DNA of 64,000 nt, from positions 14,074,001 through 14,138,000 of the forward strand of contig OU612065.1 in NCBI GenBank assembly GCA_914767715.1. The letters run 5' to 3'. This stretch comes from Membranipora membranacea. Lineage: Eukaryota; Bryozoa; Gymnolaemata; Cheilostomatida; Membraniporidae. The notes below the pieces were generated by a model. That model saw only the letters and a list, made by a program, of their open reading frames with translations, was not told the origin of the DNA and did not search any database. Positions 50,361-63,582 of the stretch are shown here, in pieces. The position numbers and the translations under genes are program-made. Position 1 is the first letter of the stretch; every line of letters starts with the position of its first letter.

Positions 50361-51999
50361 CTGTTGGTGTTTTCTGGACTAAATCCCATTCACCACCTAG
50401 CTTAAGATCTGGTTTGGAATTGCCCTCGGATGCTTTGATCCAAGTCCAATGACACACATGTATTCAACCTGTATGAAGTGCATAATCATAATTAAATTAA
50501 AACCTAAAATACTAGTAATCTCCTTTAAAATTACAGAGTTTCTATTCTCTCTGAAGACATAGTCCCAATGGTCCATTAATAGGGAACATATGTGATTAAG
50601 AGTATACAATGCAGTTATTACCTGCCCCCATCATGAATGAACAATAAGATAGTCTCAGCTTCTTTATTTATATAGATGTGGATTAAAACCACAGCACCCA
50701 AAATATCACAAAATTAGCTGGGGCTATGCACATCCGTTTCACTAGGTACAGCTGTCGCAAATTACCCAGATAGTTGAGTTTTTTTTCATATTTCACCATT
50801 TTTTGTCCCTGTTAGAGCTTCAACCAAGGAGTTTTCCTTGATTAACCCATGTCATAAATTACTCATTCATTCCTGGTCTAAAGTAAATTGAAGGTTGGTT
50901 GAGATTTTACCATTCCAAGTGTCTGCCAGCTGCCAATCAATCTCACCAAAAAACTAATAATTATTTTTTTCTTAGTCTAAAATGAGTTATTAATTAGTAT
51001 TTTTGCATTGATTGTTGCATAAGTGGTATTAAAACCTGGGTATAGGTATGATTGGTGATGTTGAGGTGGAGAATAACATATTATAAGATAGGTAGAGATA
51101 GAAATCAATACATTTTGGCTTGATATTCCATCCATGGCTAAGAATTGATAAAAAATGCTCTAGGACTAGGTGTAATAGAAACACACAACGCCACAACAAT
51201 CTATGTACATATTATAGTGACAGTCAGCAGGTCCCCTCTTTCAACTCATCATGATTAGTTAGTACCCAAAGTTTTGGCAAAACCTAAATATCTTCCATAA
51301 GACCAAAATTATTACACTGACTGGCAGAAGCCAAGTGAGAGACTACATACATTGGACATAATGATTTTTGTGTTGGCAAAGAAATTCATGGCCGGTAAGG
51401 GAAAATTTTGGTTTTCTGAATTTGACCTGATTGGCAGTTTAAAATATGTCCCGTAATACCTCCAGTGATTGATGGGGTCTGTTGGAAAAAACTGACATAT
51501 CAAAATTGATTGTCATAGATTCAACTCAACATGTTCCTCTTTTATCAAGGTAAGACTTTTTTTCCCAAATAATTCAAATCGCTAGTCTAGTCTTGAGCGT
51601 ATGGTTGAAGTCAAAGTGTGTTCGGAACATTGAACAGCTGATACCACACCGGGCATGTCAGGCCTTCTTAATATACAATTGAGTGTCAAGAAATTAGCAA
51701 ACTGCCTGGACAACAACGGTTCTCAGTGTCATTTCTGTATTAACAAGCGCCATGATGTATTCATCCCTGCATACAAATGAAAAGGTATCAGCCATCATAC
51801 TTCCATTCACCACTGGCAATACTTTCTCTTTATTGCAGTAAACCCACTTTAGATTTGGACTGAGGTAGAGTCTGTCTGTGTTTGATTATTGCCATCACGG
51901 GACACTCTCAGTTCTTTGAATGTCAAAAGTATGCTATCATCCTGACTTATTTAGAAGTTAAAGATTATCTGCCCGTTACTCAAATACACCGTCAGTGCC

Positions 52000-54900
52000 A
52001 TGGCTACAAACACAGATGATTGTTACTTTTATTACTACTCTTCATGCACTAAGGTGAGTAGAGGTAGTATAGAGACTTTTTGCTCAATTGACAATCCCCT
52101 AGCTTTAAGAAGCATCTGTTAGTGGCTGATACAGAAGGATAATAATGATATGCTGTTTTTTACACTTCAATGTTCACTGTGAATAGTAAAAAGTAATCTG
52201 ATCAGAGCTTTGAAAGATTTGCGGGCTTGTGATTCAAGCAATGGTATATCTAAAAGAAGGAAGTTGTTTGCCTACTGACTTTTTATAAACTGTTCAGACA
52301 ACTCCACATCTGGCCATGTGGTCGTTTGTAATGAGGATAGACATTGATGGTTTATTTAGTCTTTACCCATTACCTATGTATGATTGTTGCCGATGAACTC
52401 ATGAGTAACAAGGAATTGTTTTTGTACCAATTATACCAATTAATATAATTTAACTAATTAATTTTTTGTAAACTATTTGATGTCTGATTCATCTAGGTGA
52501 AACATATTTTTCATTGTAAACGATGACGTTGATTGTCCTCTTAAATAACAATGGAGCATACTGTGTAGAATAATTTTGACTGGCGACCTCAACTTCTCTA
52601 TCAAAGCAATGACATCATGAATTTTGATAATCATTACATACCTATATGACATTAATCTTTTTCAAGTACTTCAATTTATATTTAACATAATCAAATCCCG
52701 GGGTCAACTATTTCTGTCATTAGGTTTAATATATTCATTATAACTGTTGACTTTGACACTTTGAAGGTTTGCTGTCACCAGAGTATATCATATACAGACT
52801 AAGCCGTGTGTAGCAGTAGAAGTTTTTTGTATAAATTAATATCACTCAGTACCATTTATAAAATGCTAATTAAGGCTTTAGTGAAGCGAAAGGTCCCATT
52901 ACAATATTACCGAGGGTATAAATTCTGTCTTACAAGCAAATTATTTATTCGGGTGTGGTGGACCCGCCCAACGCTTTGCAACATATATTAGCAGAATATT
53001 TGGCAACATATAGCTTCGGTTGTTTATGATACGCAAAAGAATTGAATAAATGATATTAATTATGTTGGCAGCAGTGCATCTTTTGTTGACAAAATTGCTA
53101 ATGGTTTGAATGTCACATCAAAAAAACAACAATTATCTGGATGCTTATGCAAATTGCCAAAAAGGCGCATACTTGGCTGATAATGTTTATTATAATCCGA
53201 TCGAAATTTCTTGTCTGTCTGACCTGGTATAAAGACATCTCTATTGTTCACTTTCAGGGAGATACTTGTCCCTTTCGTCATGAGCCATCTGCAAGAGGAA
53301 CAGAAGAAATGTGTGAAGAATGGGCTCACGGGAAATGTGTTGATGAATCGTGTTCTCTACGTCATATGCAGATCAATGTTCGTATCACATAAGTTTTTTG
53401 GCGGTTTTTTTAGTTAGCCGGCATAATACTAATTGACATGATCTTCTCTCTAGGTCATATGCAGATTAGTGTTAAGATCACATAACCTGTTGTGCCATTT
53501 TAACAGACATAATATTAACGGTTGCCCGAGCCATAGACATGTGATATCAAATCTTCTCATTCATGAGAAGATTTGATATCACGAGTGAATAACTGTGTTT
53601 GGTCAGCTCAAGTTGTTCTCACACATGAAACGTTGAATAGTCTTTTATTTCTCACTTGAAGGTCCAAAGAAACAACATTCAGTGTTACTGGGAGAAGCAG
53701 CCTTCCGGTTGTCAGAAACCTCATTGTATGTTCAGACACAACAAATCAAGGCACCACAACACTGCGTCAAACACTGGATCAGCGGGTGTTAGAGGTATGG
53801 TGCCATGTAAGACTCTTCTGTAAAATAATAAATTTACTGCCAAAATTGGGACTTGCCAGAAGAAGAAAAAACGAAATTGATTAATGTGTCTGGTGAGGTC
53901 CTGAGATTAGCAAATATTGGCGTTATGAGCTTTTTTTCTCAAAAACATCCTTGATTCCGTCCTGATCCAATGCAGATTTAATCCTCTATGAGTAAAAAGC
54001 TGTCATCTGACTGTAATGTTATGCCAACAATGTACTATTATTCTTTCAGCGAACAGCAAACTAGGTCTAGACACGTCTCCGCAAGTTCCTAGTCCCAAGG
54101 TAGAACAGATACTGATACATATAGAGGACACAGATAATGGTAAATAAATATATGGAATGTATGCCTGCTTATGTAAGATTAATTTATTAATTAAACTAAA
54201 TCATGTGATGGGTAAAGCTAGAATATTTAACAGGCCATGTTCACCCCAACATATTATGCTTACTGTCAAATGTTTGGATTGTGATCAACTTGATTCCAAC
54301 TATAAATCAGGCTACCATTGAGCTTTTACAGATTCCATTCACCTCATCAATCATTGACGTCCAGATCGATGTTACTGCCCACCAATATTCTGTTTTATAA
54401 ACAAAAGATTCCATCACACCTGAGAATTACACACGCAGGCGCACGTTTTGCATGTCACTTGCATTAGATTAATGGCCTCTCGTGCGGCAAACAAAAATGC
54501 AGGTCGTCAAAATTCGTGTACCTGGTATTCAACAATGTCTGGCAGCTGTATCTCTGTGCAATGCATCTTAAATTATTTATTATCATCTCGTTTTCAGAAG
54601 ATTCTCCTCAAAAGCCTGCAATGCGTATAAAGCCAGTAGTATGTAGAGAAACGCTCATAACGAAAATCAATCTCAATAGCACACAGAAAACAAATGGTAT
54701 GCGATCCTCATTATTCACTGTGCGATTCAATGATACCCATGACATCAGTATAAACGTCCTCTTTTCACATATGTCAATGAACTCGGGGATGGTTGCTACC
54801 TGGAAAATGAAAAAAAATATGCAGATCTTGGAATACGTAGGTTGAAATAACTATTGCGAATTTTGAATTAGGCAATCTCACTTTGTTCATGTCAAGTATT

Positions 54901-57900
54901 TATTTTGAGTAAAAAAATTTTTTTAAATCGTTTTTATAGAGGCGGAAGTGAATAAATATACAAAACTCAGCAACTCAAACAATTTACAAATCATGAAAAA
55001 AGGTAAGTGCACAAACACTAACACATTCTTCGGCGGAAATCTGAGTCATGGGTGTCTGAAGTTTGTAAATAGGTAAATTTCATATTTGATAGGACACAGA
55101 CAGACCAATTAACGTAGAAACATTAACCCAGCAGAAACATTAACCCAGCGCAAACATGCCCATTGGCAACCATCACATAAGTAATTAGAAGCTTTGGCAA
55201 AGAAAGCCATGCTATTGACATTTCAAGTGTCCTAGAGAACCCAGACGCCATGCTCTAGATTGCTCATTCACTATCAAATAATAAGTGGACAGCACACATT
55301 ATTGAGCAATGGATGTGCTCATTTGAGGAGCCATTCTTACAGCCGGATTTTCCTTTACATAATGACTATACTAGTGCCAAAGTCATTGACATGTAATCCT
55401 GGATTTCAAAGGTTAATGTGGCTAGAGACATAGATCTGCTGGCAGTGGATGATGTTTATACGTCAATGAGTTCAATTGTTGATTTATAGGTATAAGAGCA
55501 GCGTTGGACTCAACGCTATCATCAAATGTCGACAAATCAAGTGCCCCTGTGCAGAAAAAATCACTCAAAGAATTGAAGAGAGAAAAAATCCTCAAAGCAC
55601 GACTTGAGTATGAGAAGAAAAAACTTTTGGCTGCTCAGGAAAATAACTATACCCGTAAGTGACTCTAACTGTAATATCTATCATGATTATGAGAGTCCTG
55701 TAATTCGCTGTCGTAACCAATGAACTCCTTCTACTTCATCGCTGACACCCAGATCAATTATTTTCAATAACCTAATGGACACTTAAATTACAGAAAAGCT
55801 GTCGACATCTTGATCTTTTCGTAACTCACCTTCCGAACATTTCCTTAGGTGTTACCAAAGCAATTATGAAGAGTGAATAGTAAGGTCTTTTTAATGAGAG
55901 GAGGGTTTCCTTGATCAATTTGTCAGCCACAAAATTGATCGCACTCTTTAATTCTGGTATTGAGGCAATAAATAAGCGTCACTGCTTGACATTAGCTGGT
56001 GGTTTATCCCCCAACCTTTCTCTGTTGACCTCCGCAGATATCTTAAGTTTACAGCTGTTCTCTGACTTTTACCAGAACCAGAATCTACTGTCAACCGAGA
56101 GAAACAAGCTACAGATAATCACCATCCACAATCCGAACATCCACAGTCCGTAGTTGTCAAGAAAAGTGGAGTTACTATAATTAAACCTGTACTTGCCAAG
56201 AAGAGGCAGCTGTACAAAAAGACTGAACCAGGCAATTCATCGCCAATCAAAGGTTTGTTTGCTAAACACTTACAGAAATCATTATTGGAATTTAATTAAT
56301 GATAATGCAGTTTTGTGGATGAATAATTACAAATTAATAATCATAAACTTTTTTGTCTTGGTAAGACAGAGTGAAATGTAATAGATGCCAGATATGTTTA
56401 TATATGTTGCGAAACAAACCAACAAAAGTATAAGTAATTTTGCACAATTACTTGATCCCCCTTATATCATTGTATAAATAAAACATGGAAGTAAACGCTT
56501 ATTCATTCTCCTACGCAGCATACTAACAACAATTATAAGTGGCAAGTGCCCCTAACAACCCTCGCTTCCTACAATCAAGGATGTTGCCAATCCACCTGGA
56601 GAAGCATTTAATAATTATCATATAATCCTGTCCTGATTTTTTTACATTTACATTCACTTTAAACTAAATGGAATTGCTGTATGTAGGAGGAACAACTCTT
56701 ATGGTGTTCATGTTATTATTGACGCGCTGGATAGGCTCAAGAGTTCAGAGAGTTCTAACCACTCGTTCGGTCTGTAGACATACATGACCTCTTCAACAAT
56801 AATTTACAGGTTGTCATAACAGAAACCACGGTATTACAATATGTCGGTTAGGTTATCTTGCAGCATTTGTATAAGTGCTGTTCATTATGTTCAACAATAC
56901 TCCACTGTTGTTTTTTTCAGAACAAGACAAAACATCCCCTGTGAGCCAGCAATGTGGAGCGCTAAGCATGTCACACCAGGTATTGTGTCATTTTCAATTT
57001 TGAGAAATTATCATTTTTATTGGCACATCTGTACCAAGGAGTGATAATAATAGCTGCGCTGTGTATGAAATTTACATTTTGGAAGTCATCACTTTAACAA
57101 AAATTTGGGATGTTCCGAATAATTGTTATTCTAGGGGGCATATCATTAATTTAAGTTTCATATAGCACCCCTCCCCCTATGTTTCGGTAGTCTAGTAACC
57201 ATTATAATTGTCCTGTTCCAGGAAAATATACTGGGCACAGACAGACTGTGAAATTCTAACCTGCGCCAACACGGGCATTTGTTTTTGCCAAGGCAGAAAA
57301 TCTGTCAATGGAATTAGGCTTCAATCTTCAACGATCCGAGCATCACTGTTAAATGTAACTATCTTCTTGTTGTTTGTAGAAGGCTGAACCAATGAAAAGT
57401 CAAATAAAAATTAAGACATTAGAGGAAATTCAAAATGAAAAGCGTCAGCGAAGCTTAGCTGCTAATGATTCTAACGCTAAATCACAGATATCAGAACAAG
57501 TGCAGACAAAAGTAGTCGAAAATAAACCAACTATAGCTCCAAGGAGAATCAAACTTAAACCAAATAAGTCTGTGGCTGTAATAAATAAAAGTCCAGTGAA
57601 GTTAAAACGGACATCAGCTCTCTTGGATGACTCAGGTAGGAATCAAAACAATCAATTACATAATTCTTCCTCACAAGTACTCATCAATATTCATTCTGTC
57701 TCAACTCAAAACCTAGCACCTCCGATTTTCATTTTTATTGGCTCGTTAAAAACAATAGTCAACTAGTGCTTGGTTTTTGTTTTTATTTTAATTGGATTTC
57801 GATGCTAAAATGTTAAGCAAATTCATAGATTCTGAATATCAATGACCTGCAGATTTTGGAGACTTCTTTTAATAACCCTGAATCCGGATATTGAATTTAT

Positions 57901-59163
57901 GCTAAACAAATAAATAATTGCAAATACTTGCTTCACCACCTACATGCGTGCACGTTTTGGGGTTGTTTGCCGTATAACTTATAACTATAACTTAGAGCAA
58001 CATTCCAGATAAAGCCTCACATTTTTTTGTGTCTGATAATGCCACCTTGTTATCATTACTGCATTACTAAGTGTTAATTTAGAATCATTCTCTTCATAAT
58101 TTAGATATTCCTACGAAGAAACCCGCCAATGAAACAAAATCAGCTTTATCTGAACTCAGCAACGGTGCTCCAACAAGAGATGAATGTACGACTGAAACAA
58201 ACAACGAGGTCAAAACTCATAAAACTGAGGCCCTTCAAGCCACTGATCACTTGGTCCCTACAGAAAAAATCAGTTCAATAGAAGATTCTAGCAAGTAAGT
58301 AAAGCCGCATCTACTGAACAAAGAGCTACGTGAAAGTTTATGATTACCACTGACATACGTGACATCAAAAGTCATCTTCTCGGTGTTAATCAAGTCAAAC
58401 AAGATTTTAAATCGAAATTTCAGCAAATTGGTAATTTCAAAATTGAATATAGAATGAAAATTTTGGAATGAGACAATTTGGGTTAAAGAGCTATTTTATT
58501 AATTTATTATAATAAGCAGCTCTCAGGTGACTCTAAAGACATTGGATGGGTGTTCACCAATATCTTCACCCATTCAAACACTCATCAGTAATTAATAGAT
58601 CATTAACTTAATCAACCATGTATTCAAAGCATGGTCAATACATCTTTTATATTATATTGTGTCACTTGTCAGATTTCGTGTCGGAAGATTGTGATCTGAA
58701 ATCAACTCACAATAATTTCTCAATATGTATCATTCTTTTCCAATCCATTGACACATCATATGAAATGTATTTAGAACTATGACAGTTAATGAATTTACAG
58801 GCGTCTATTTTCAATTTTAAACAAAATAGTAGTCCCTACCACCACCTTGACCACCAATGCATACAAAACTCTTACACAAGAAACTTTTTGTGCGATATCA
58901 ATTATTTAGTTAGAAAAATCCTGGCCACATTTTAGACTGATGATCTTCCAGGAACGCTAAGTACAATTGATCGTTTGATGATTCACTGTTCTGTTAATGA
59001 TGTTTTATTGTTGACTTGTAGGGATTCCACAAGATTATCCAAATCTGAGTTTGATCTGCTTGACAGCTCAGCTCTTTTCTCTGAACATGAAAACGGAGAT
59101 TCGTCAGCCCTTGATATCGATGATGAAGAACTTATGAACGAAATGGAGGAGCTTCTCGCATAG
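52000..59163 (+). CDS. ZC3H11A: ZC3H11A-type CCCH zinc-finger protein (12 exons)
   Basis: Vertebrate ZC3H11A is a nuclear RNA-binding protein associated with TREX mRNA export. Exons: 52000-52053, 53258-53377, 53662-53794, 54050-54139, 54598-54696, 54940-55002, 55490-55654, 56076-56252, 56921-56979, 57380-57635, 58105-58294 and 59022-59163. All frames join, giving 515 residues. The start has a good context (GTGCCATGG). Three CCCH fingers lie at residues 8-26 (split by intron 1), 37-54 and 66-84. The linker between fingers 2 and 3 has the same length as I recall for the human protein. A Lys/Glu/Leu-rich probable coiled coil lies near residues 205-238, the family motif IKTLEEI near 331, and the acidic C-terminal helix (DDEELMNEMEELL) at the end, matching the family C-terminus. 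It is shorter than vertebrate ZC3H11A, with one clear IKTLEEI instead of several. It is divergent from FAN1. Introns carry hairpins and a small exon duplication. Confidence 0.93.
53353..53540 (+). repeat. 93-bp tandem duplication spanning the end of exon 2 of ZC3H11A
   Basis: The end of exon 2 plus the start of its intron (53353-53445) recurs, diverged, at 53446-53540. Both contain GTCATATGCAGAT, TATCACATAA or GATCACATAA, and a CATAATA(C/T)TAA stretch. The second copy brings its own TAG|GT acceptor-like and GTTAAG donor-like sites but is probably intronic. Confidence 0.7.
53541..53582. repeat. 20-bp arm near-perfect palindrome in a ZC3H11A intron
   Basis: GTGATATCAAATCTTCTCAT and its exact complement are separated by 2 nt, just after the exon-2 duplication. 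It would form a very stable intronic hairpin in the pre-mRNA. The role is unknown. Confidence 0.85.
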
Positions 59164-60327
59164 TTAATAATTCACGTACAGATCCTTGATTCTTACTCAC
59201 AGTGTTTTAGTCAATGTGACCCTCTCAGATAATTACACTTCAAACTCTTAACTTATTACTATGACAATTATATAGTAATATAATTTTACAAAACTGCTAA
59301 GAAAACCCTACTCTGAATCGATAGGTCAAATATGTAAGTTTTATTAGAAGCAAGAACATTAAGATTTTACTGCTGTGTTGTTTTCTACTACATAGTCATG
59401 ACTACAGCTATAATTTGTAAATTGCTCTCTGCCATATTTTGCTCATCTAAAATGACAGTAACAAATATATTGATGATGAACCATAGATATTTTGTTCACA
59501 ATTTATGTTTGGCTCTTTGGTAATGCAGGTATTTCTCTGTCACCCTTACTCCAGTGTGTATCACCTATGAATATTTGTATCCTTTGAACATCAGGCACAA
59601 TTTACTCATTAATCAGTTATTATAACCATTTGAAAGGTGTACTAAAAACAGGTCTTGTCACTCTACAAAAAATTTTGGTTTCCTATTTTGGTAACCATGA
59701 CCTAACGTAGAGCCGTGTCCGGCTGTCATAGCGAGATTAAGATATCAATCACCCTGGCATCTCTAATTCGCGCCACCCTTCCCTTTTACCTCAGTAATTT
59801 CATGCTTTGGTCATATTAAAGGCGCAATGCTGAATCATTTGGCAAATAAGCCAGCTGTCACCACATTTTTCTCATTAATTTTAACCATAATTTAGTATAT
59901 ACTTTAGCATTATTCAAGAGAGAACAATATGTAAATTTTAATGAATTTCTAATTATTTTAACGGTGGTACAGACCATGGCCAATGGCTGCAGGCCTCTTT
60001 GAAGCCTTTGGCTCCTCACAATTCTCATTCTTATCTGTTGTGACTTGCATATATTGTGATTCAGCTTCTGTATCCTTGGAGCTAAGGCTATAATCAATTG
60101 CCACCTGATGTTGCAAATCTGTGAGGATGATAATCAGTGGGGTATAAAAGAGATAACCATTATCTCGAGAGCATATTTGTTACACTTGATCCTCTTTGAA
60201 AGCACCATAAGCAACAAGACCTAAAACCAGCAATCATCACACAGATTCCTTCAGATCAAAGCTCAACAATATTTTACGGAGGTCAAAAAAAATTACTGGC
60301 TCAAGCTAACAAAGGGAGCCTGCTATC
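59164..60327. other. intergenic region between ZC3H11A and the voltage-sensor gene
   Basis: 3' flank of ZC3H11A and 5' flank of the next gene. No coding exon is recognised and no clear TATA box seen. Confidence 0.5.
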
Positions 60328-63300
60328 ATGAGCATGCCAAACGATCCAGTCCAAAGGAAACCACCTGCAAGAAAGAAAAAGTGAGTACCAAATTGCGGTT
60401 ATGATCTTATTCTGCTACCAAAAGCAATTTTTAGACCATGGAAATTTGGGTAGTGTTCAAGAAAAAATATTTCAAAGGTTTGTTATTAATTATATATAAT
60501 ATACATATTGAGTGTTATAGTGAGGCACTATAATTTAATTAAATTTAACACGCTTTAATTCTGCCTAAATAGTATTTTCTAATGCTGCTGGCAGACATTT
60601 CATATTCCCTTCTCCCTGGTTGGCTGTTTTTAATAATATAATTTGTTACGTTTTCAGGAGGCATGAGATATTGGCAGATTTCTGTCACAACCACAAGTTT
60701 ATGCTGTTTGTGTTGTTGGTTTCTGTTGGAGATGCTTTACTGGTTGCTACTGAACTGACGCTGGATATCCTGGCTATCAAAATACGTAAGCGATATAAAT
60801 AGATAATAAATAGTATTTTGTATTGAAAATAAAATGATTATCGTGCCATAACATGTCTTTTGGTGCCGTTGACACAAATTATTTTGCCATTACTAGCTCA
60901 CATTTTGATATTTCGTTGGGTTGCGTTCCATTGATACAAATTTAATAATATATATATATCAGTTATGCGTCCACATCAATATTTTTTTGTGTTTCTAGAG
61001 AAACAAGAAGTGTGTGATACAAAAGACATTCTACAATATTTGAGGAGCGAGCATGGTGGTGATCTTGATGCCATGTTTGCAAATAAAACTATAGACACGA
61101 TATTGAAGAAGGTGAAAACTCGATATGATCATCATTATCATCACAAGAGAAGTATTGATGCCATGGAGGAAACTTTGGACAGATTAAGGAGAGCAGCCGG
61201 GTACGAGAAGAAAGGCAACTACGACGATAAAGGAAACCCGCTCTCTTATGACAACCAAGTTATCACCTCTGTCTTCCTCTTCGAGTTTGCTCACGCTTGC
61301 AGATATGGCAGTATAGCACTGCTCAGCTGCATGTTTTTAATTGTAAGTTAAATTAATCGATTGCCGATCGCGACTTCAGTGTATTTTTAATGCGCATCAA
61401 ATTCTATTTGAAATCCAAATATGTTTATTTACGAATAATATGTTTACCATTTATTCCACCCATTATTAATTGTCATTCCACATCCTCATTAACCATGTCT
61501 AGCTTCTTCTAGCTTGCGGTTGCACTTTTGTGAACATTCTTAAAGGGCAACCAAGGTTTCGCAGCAATGCATTAATGGGTAGCAAATAATGTGCTGGGCA
61601 GCATCAGCTTTGTGCATTACGCGATGCAAAACTCTAAGTAGTTGCTGACTCTAAGCTGGGTAACACTTCAGTTTAGGGGAGGTTCCAAGACTTTGCTGTA
61701 ATAATTATAGAGCACAGGCTAAATAATAACAGGAACAGGAAACTGCTATGTGGTATTCTCTTTTAGCTGAGTTTGAGTACCTGATGGAAGAAATGTTTCA
61801 CAAGAATTCTGGCTGAATAATCATCCGAATTATATTTTGTTTTCTTCCCCATGCAGAAGGTGCAATCTGCTAGTAATCAATGGCCATCAATGAGAAGTTG
61901 TTTGAAACCTTGGTTGCCCTTTAATCAACCCCTGATTATTACGTCACTAAGCTAGCTATACATATTTAATATTCTACCTATTCTATATTATATGTATGTC
62001 CTGTTTTAGAATATATTCAGAATTTATGCTATGAGGTCACATTTCTTCCATTCAAAACTACAGGTAATTTTACAGCTCATTACAGGTCCATGTTAAAACT
62101 CATAATGTTTGAATCAATTAGTATTCAAAAAGTGTTTTCCTTTGTTAAACTTGTCTGTATTTTTTCATTATTGTATGTGTCTGTATGTTTTGGTTGATCT
62201 CTAATCACTTTTTTGTATGGATTGGCACACTAGCTTTATTGATATTTTATATAATATTTGTTGTAGACGTTGGACGCCATTGTTGTTATCATCTCTTTGT
62301 TGGTGGATGTCATATTTCTGCCTCAGATCTGGAGTTTTACCGATGCTACTCTGACAGCTATTCCAATTATCATTGGTCTCTCATGGAGGGTAGTGAGAGT
62401 TGTCAATAGTAAGTAGTATTAGGATAAGTGTCTGAGGCTATTGCTAGGAAGATGAAAGGTAGTACTTAGTATACCGCTCTATTTTAGGGGAAAGGACATA
62501 ATTTCTAATGGCTCATGTATTTACATAATGCATAATTAATTTACAGTGTTGCCAAGCCCTGAAAATTTACATAAAAATACAGCATTAACAACAATCTATC
62601 ACATACATTGAGTTGAATTTGCATTTTACAATGTCAAAAATATATGACTCGAAATAAAATAATGATGTCTTCGTTGTTGAACTTTTTTAGATTCCTTGAT
62701 TAACTTGCATGAAAAAGACAAGATTCTACTGTCAAGAGAAACAGCGTTGCTGAAAGACTCAGAGAAGAGGAATAGACGCAAAAAGGTGAGCTTCAGTCAT
62801 ACATTATCCACATCCACATAACTCTGGAGCATGAAATTTATTCATATGATCCACACCCAAAACCAACATGAGTTTTGTTTGGTCCTTTTCCTTGAATATT
62901 TTGTGGAACTGTAATGCTCATTTTATGGAAAACTACCACTTATGATGATATCCAAATCAGCTGAGCCTGCAACACAAACAAATCATCAGTCAATGTTTCC
63001 TCAAGTATGTGTCACAATAAAACCAATTATTAAATGTTTTTGTTGCATAGCATGAGATATACAACCTGAGGGGACTGTGCAGGAAGCTCGGAGCTGAAGA
63101 GACAGATATCACTGCCTGTGCCAAACTAGGTCAGTATAAACACAAAACAAACAATGCAAATTATTCTTTTAACTGCTCTCTTATCTTTAGCAACAATGTA
63201 TGAAATTTGAAAACAAATATGAAACTATTTTTTACTGCCTTGAACGGAATACTGTTACTGATGTGTTGAGAGTTTATCTTTGATTATCAATTTTGTTCAT

Positions 63301-63582
63301 ATAGTGAAAGAAATCAAGAAGAAGAGATTCAGTAAGATGTCGATAGTCAGCGGTATCATGTCAGTCAATAATCTGGCCTTCATGGGAACCTTATCAAGGT
63401 CAGAGAAGCAGCCACATGAGCCTAATCTCGATAGAGTAGATAGCTTCAATGCTTCTGATGATAAGGATGCTGAAGATGGTAGCAACACCCTCCAAAGAGC
63501 AGGAGATTATGTCAGACGGAACAGACTAGGCTCAACTGTCAGCAACAAAAAGTGGTCCAGAACCAACGGCAATAGAAGGTAG
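60328..63582 (+). CDS. Hv1/TMEM266-type voltage-sensor domain protein
   Basis: Exons 60328-60380, 60658-60785, 60999-61342, 62267-62408, 62691-62785, 63051-63129 and 63305-63582 join in frame (372 residues if it ends at TAG 63580-63582). An AAG|GTAGGT donor at 63578 overlaps that stop, so the gene may continue past the window. S1 has VGDALLVATELTLDI, matching the Hv1 S1 with its selectivity Asp and two further acidic residues. A loop of about 87 residues follows, with YDHHYHHKR and an NKT sequon. S2 is VITSVFLFEF and onward, S3 is TLDAIVVIISLLVDVIFL with both conserved Asp, and S4 is IIIGLSWRVVRVVN. The S4 keeps R2, R3 and the Asn of the Hv1 signature RxWRxxRxxN but has Leu in place of R1. 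A Lys/Glu-rich probable coiled coil follows, as in Hv1 dimers. It could be a diverged proton channel or a TMEM266-like non-conducting sensor. Confidence 0.82.
61540..61924 (-). mobile_element. TTAA-flanked MITE, copy 5, in an intron
   Basis: A full-length 385-bp copy in inverted orientation with TTAA at both ends, inside the third intron (61343-62266) of the voltage-sensor gene. It is nearly identical to copies 1 and 3. Confidence 0.88.

Larger units (their letters stand above)
45584..51999. other. 6.4-kb divergent intergenic region between FAN1 and ZC3H11A
   Basis: Should contain both promoters and the FAN1 5'UTR exon, none of which I can place. It holds a hAT-like MITE, a 58-bp tandem duplication, a TA-rich microsatellite (about 47255-47325), a GC-rich inverted-repeat insertion, a G15 run (48525-48539) and dispersed diverged repeats. 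No protein-coding exon is recognised. Confidence 0.5.

Noticed and set aside
53060-53329. 89-codon - strand ORF over the second ZC3H11A exon
   Set aside because: Antisense of a clearly coding CCCH exon.
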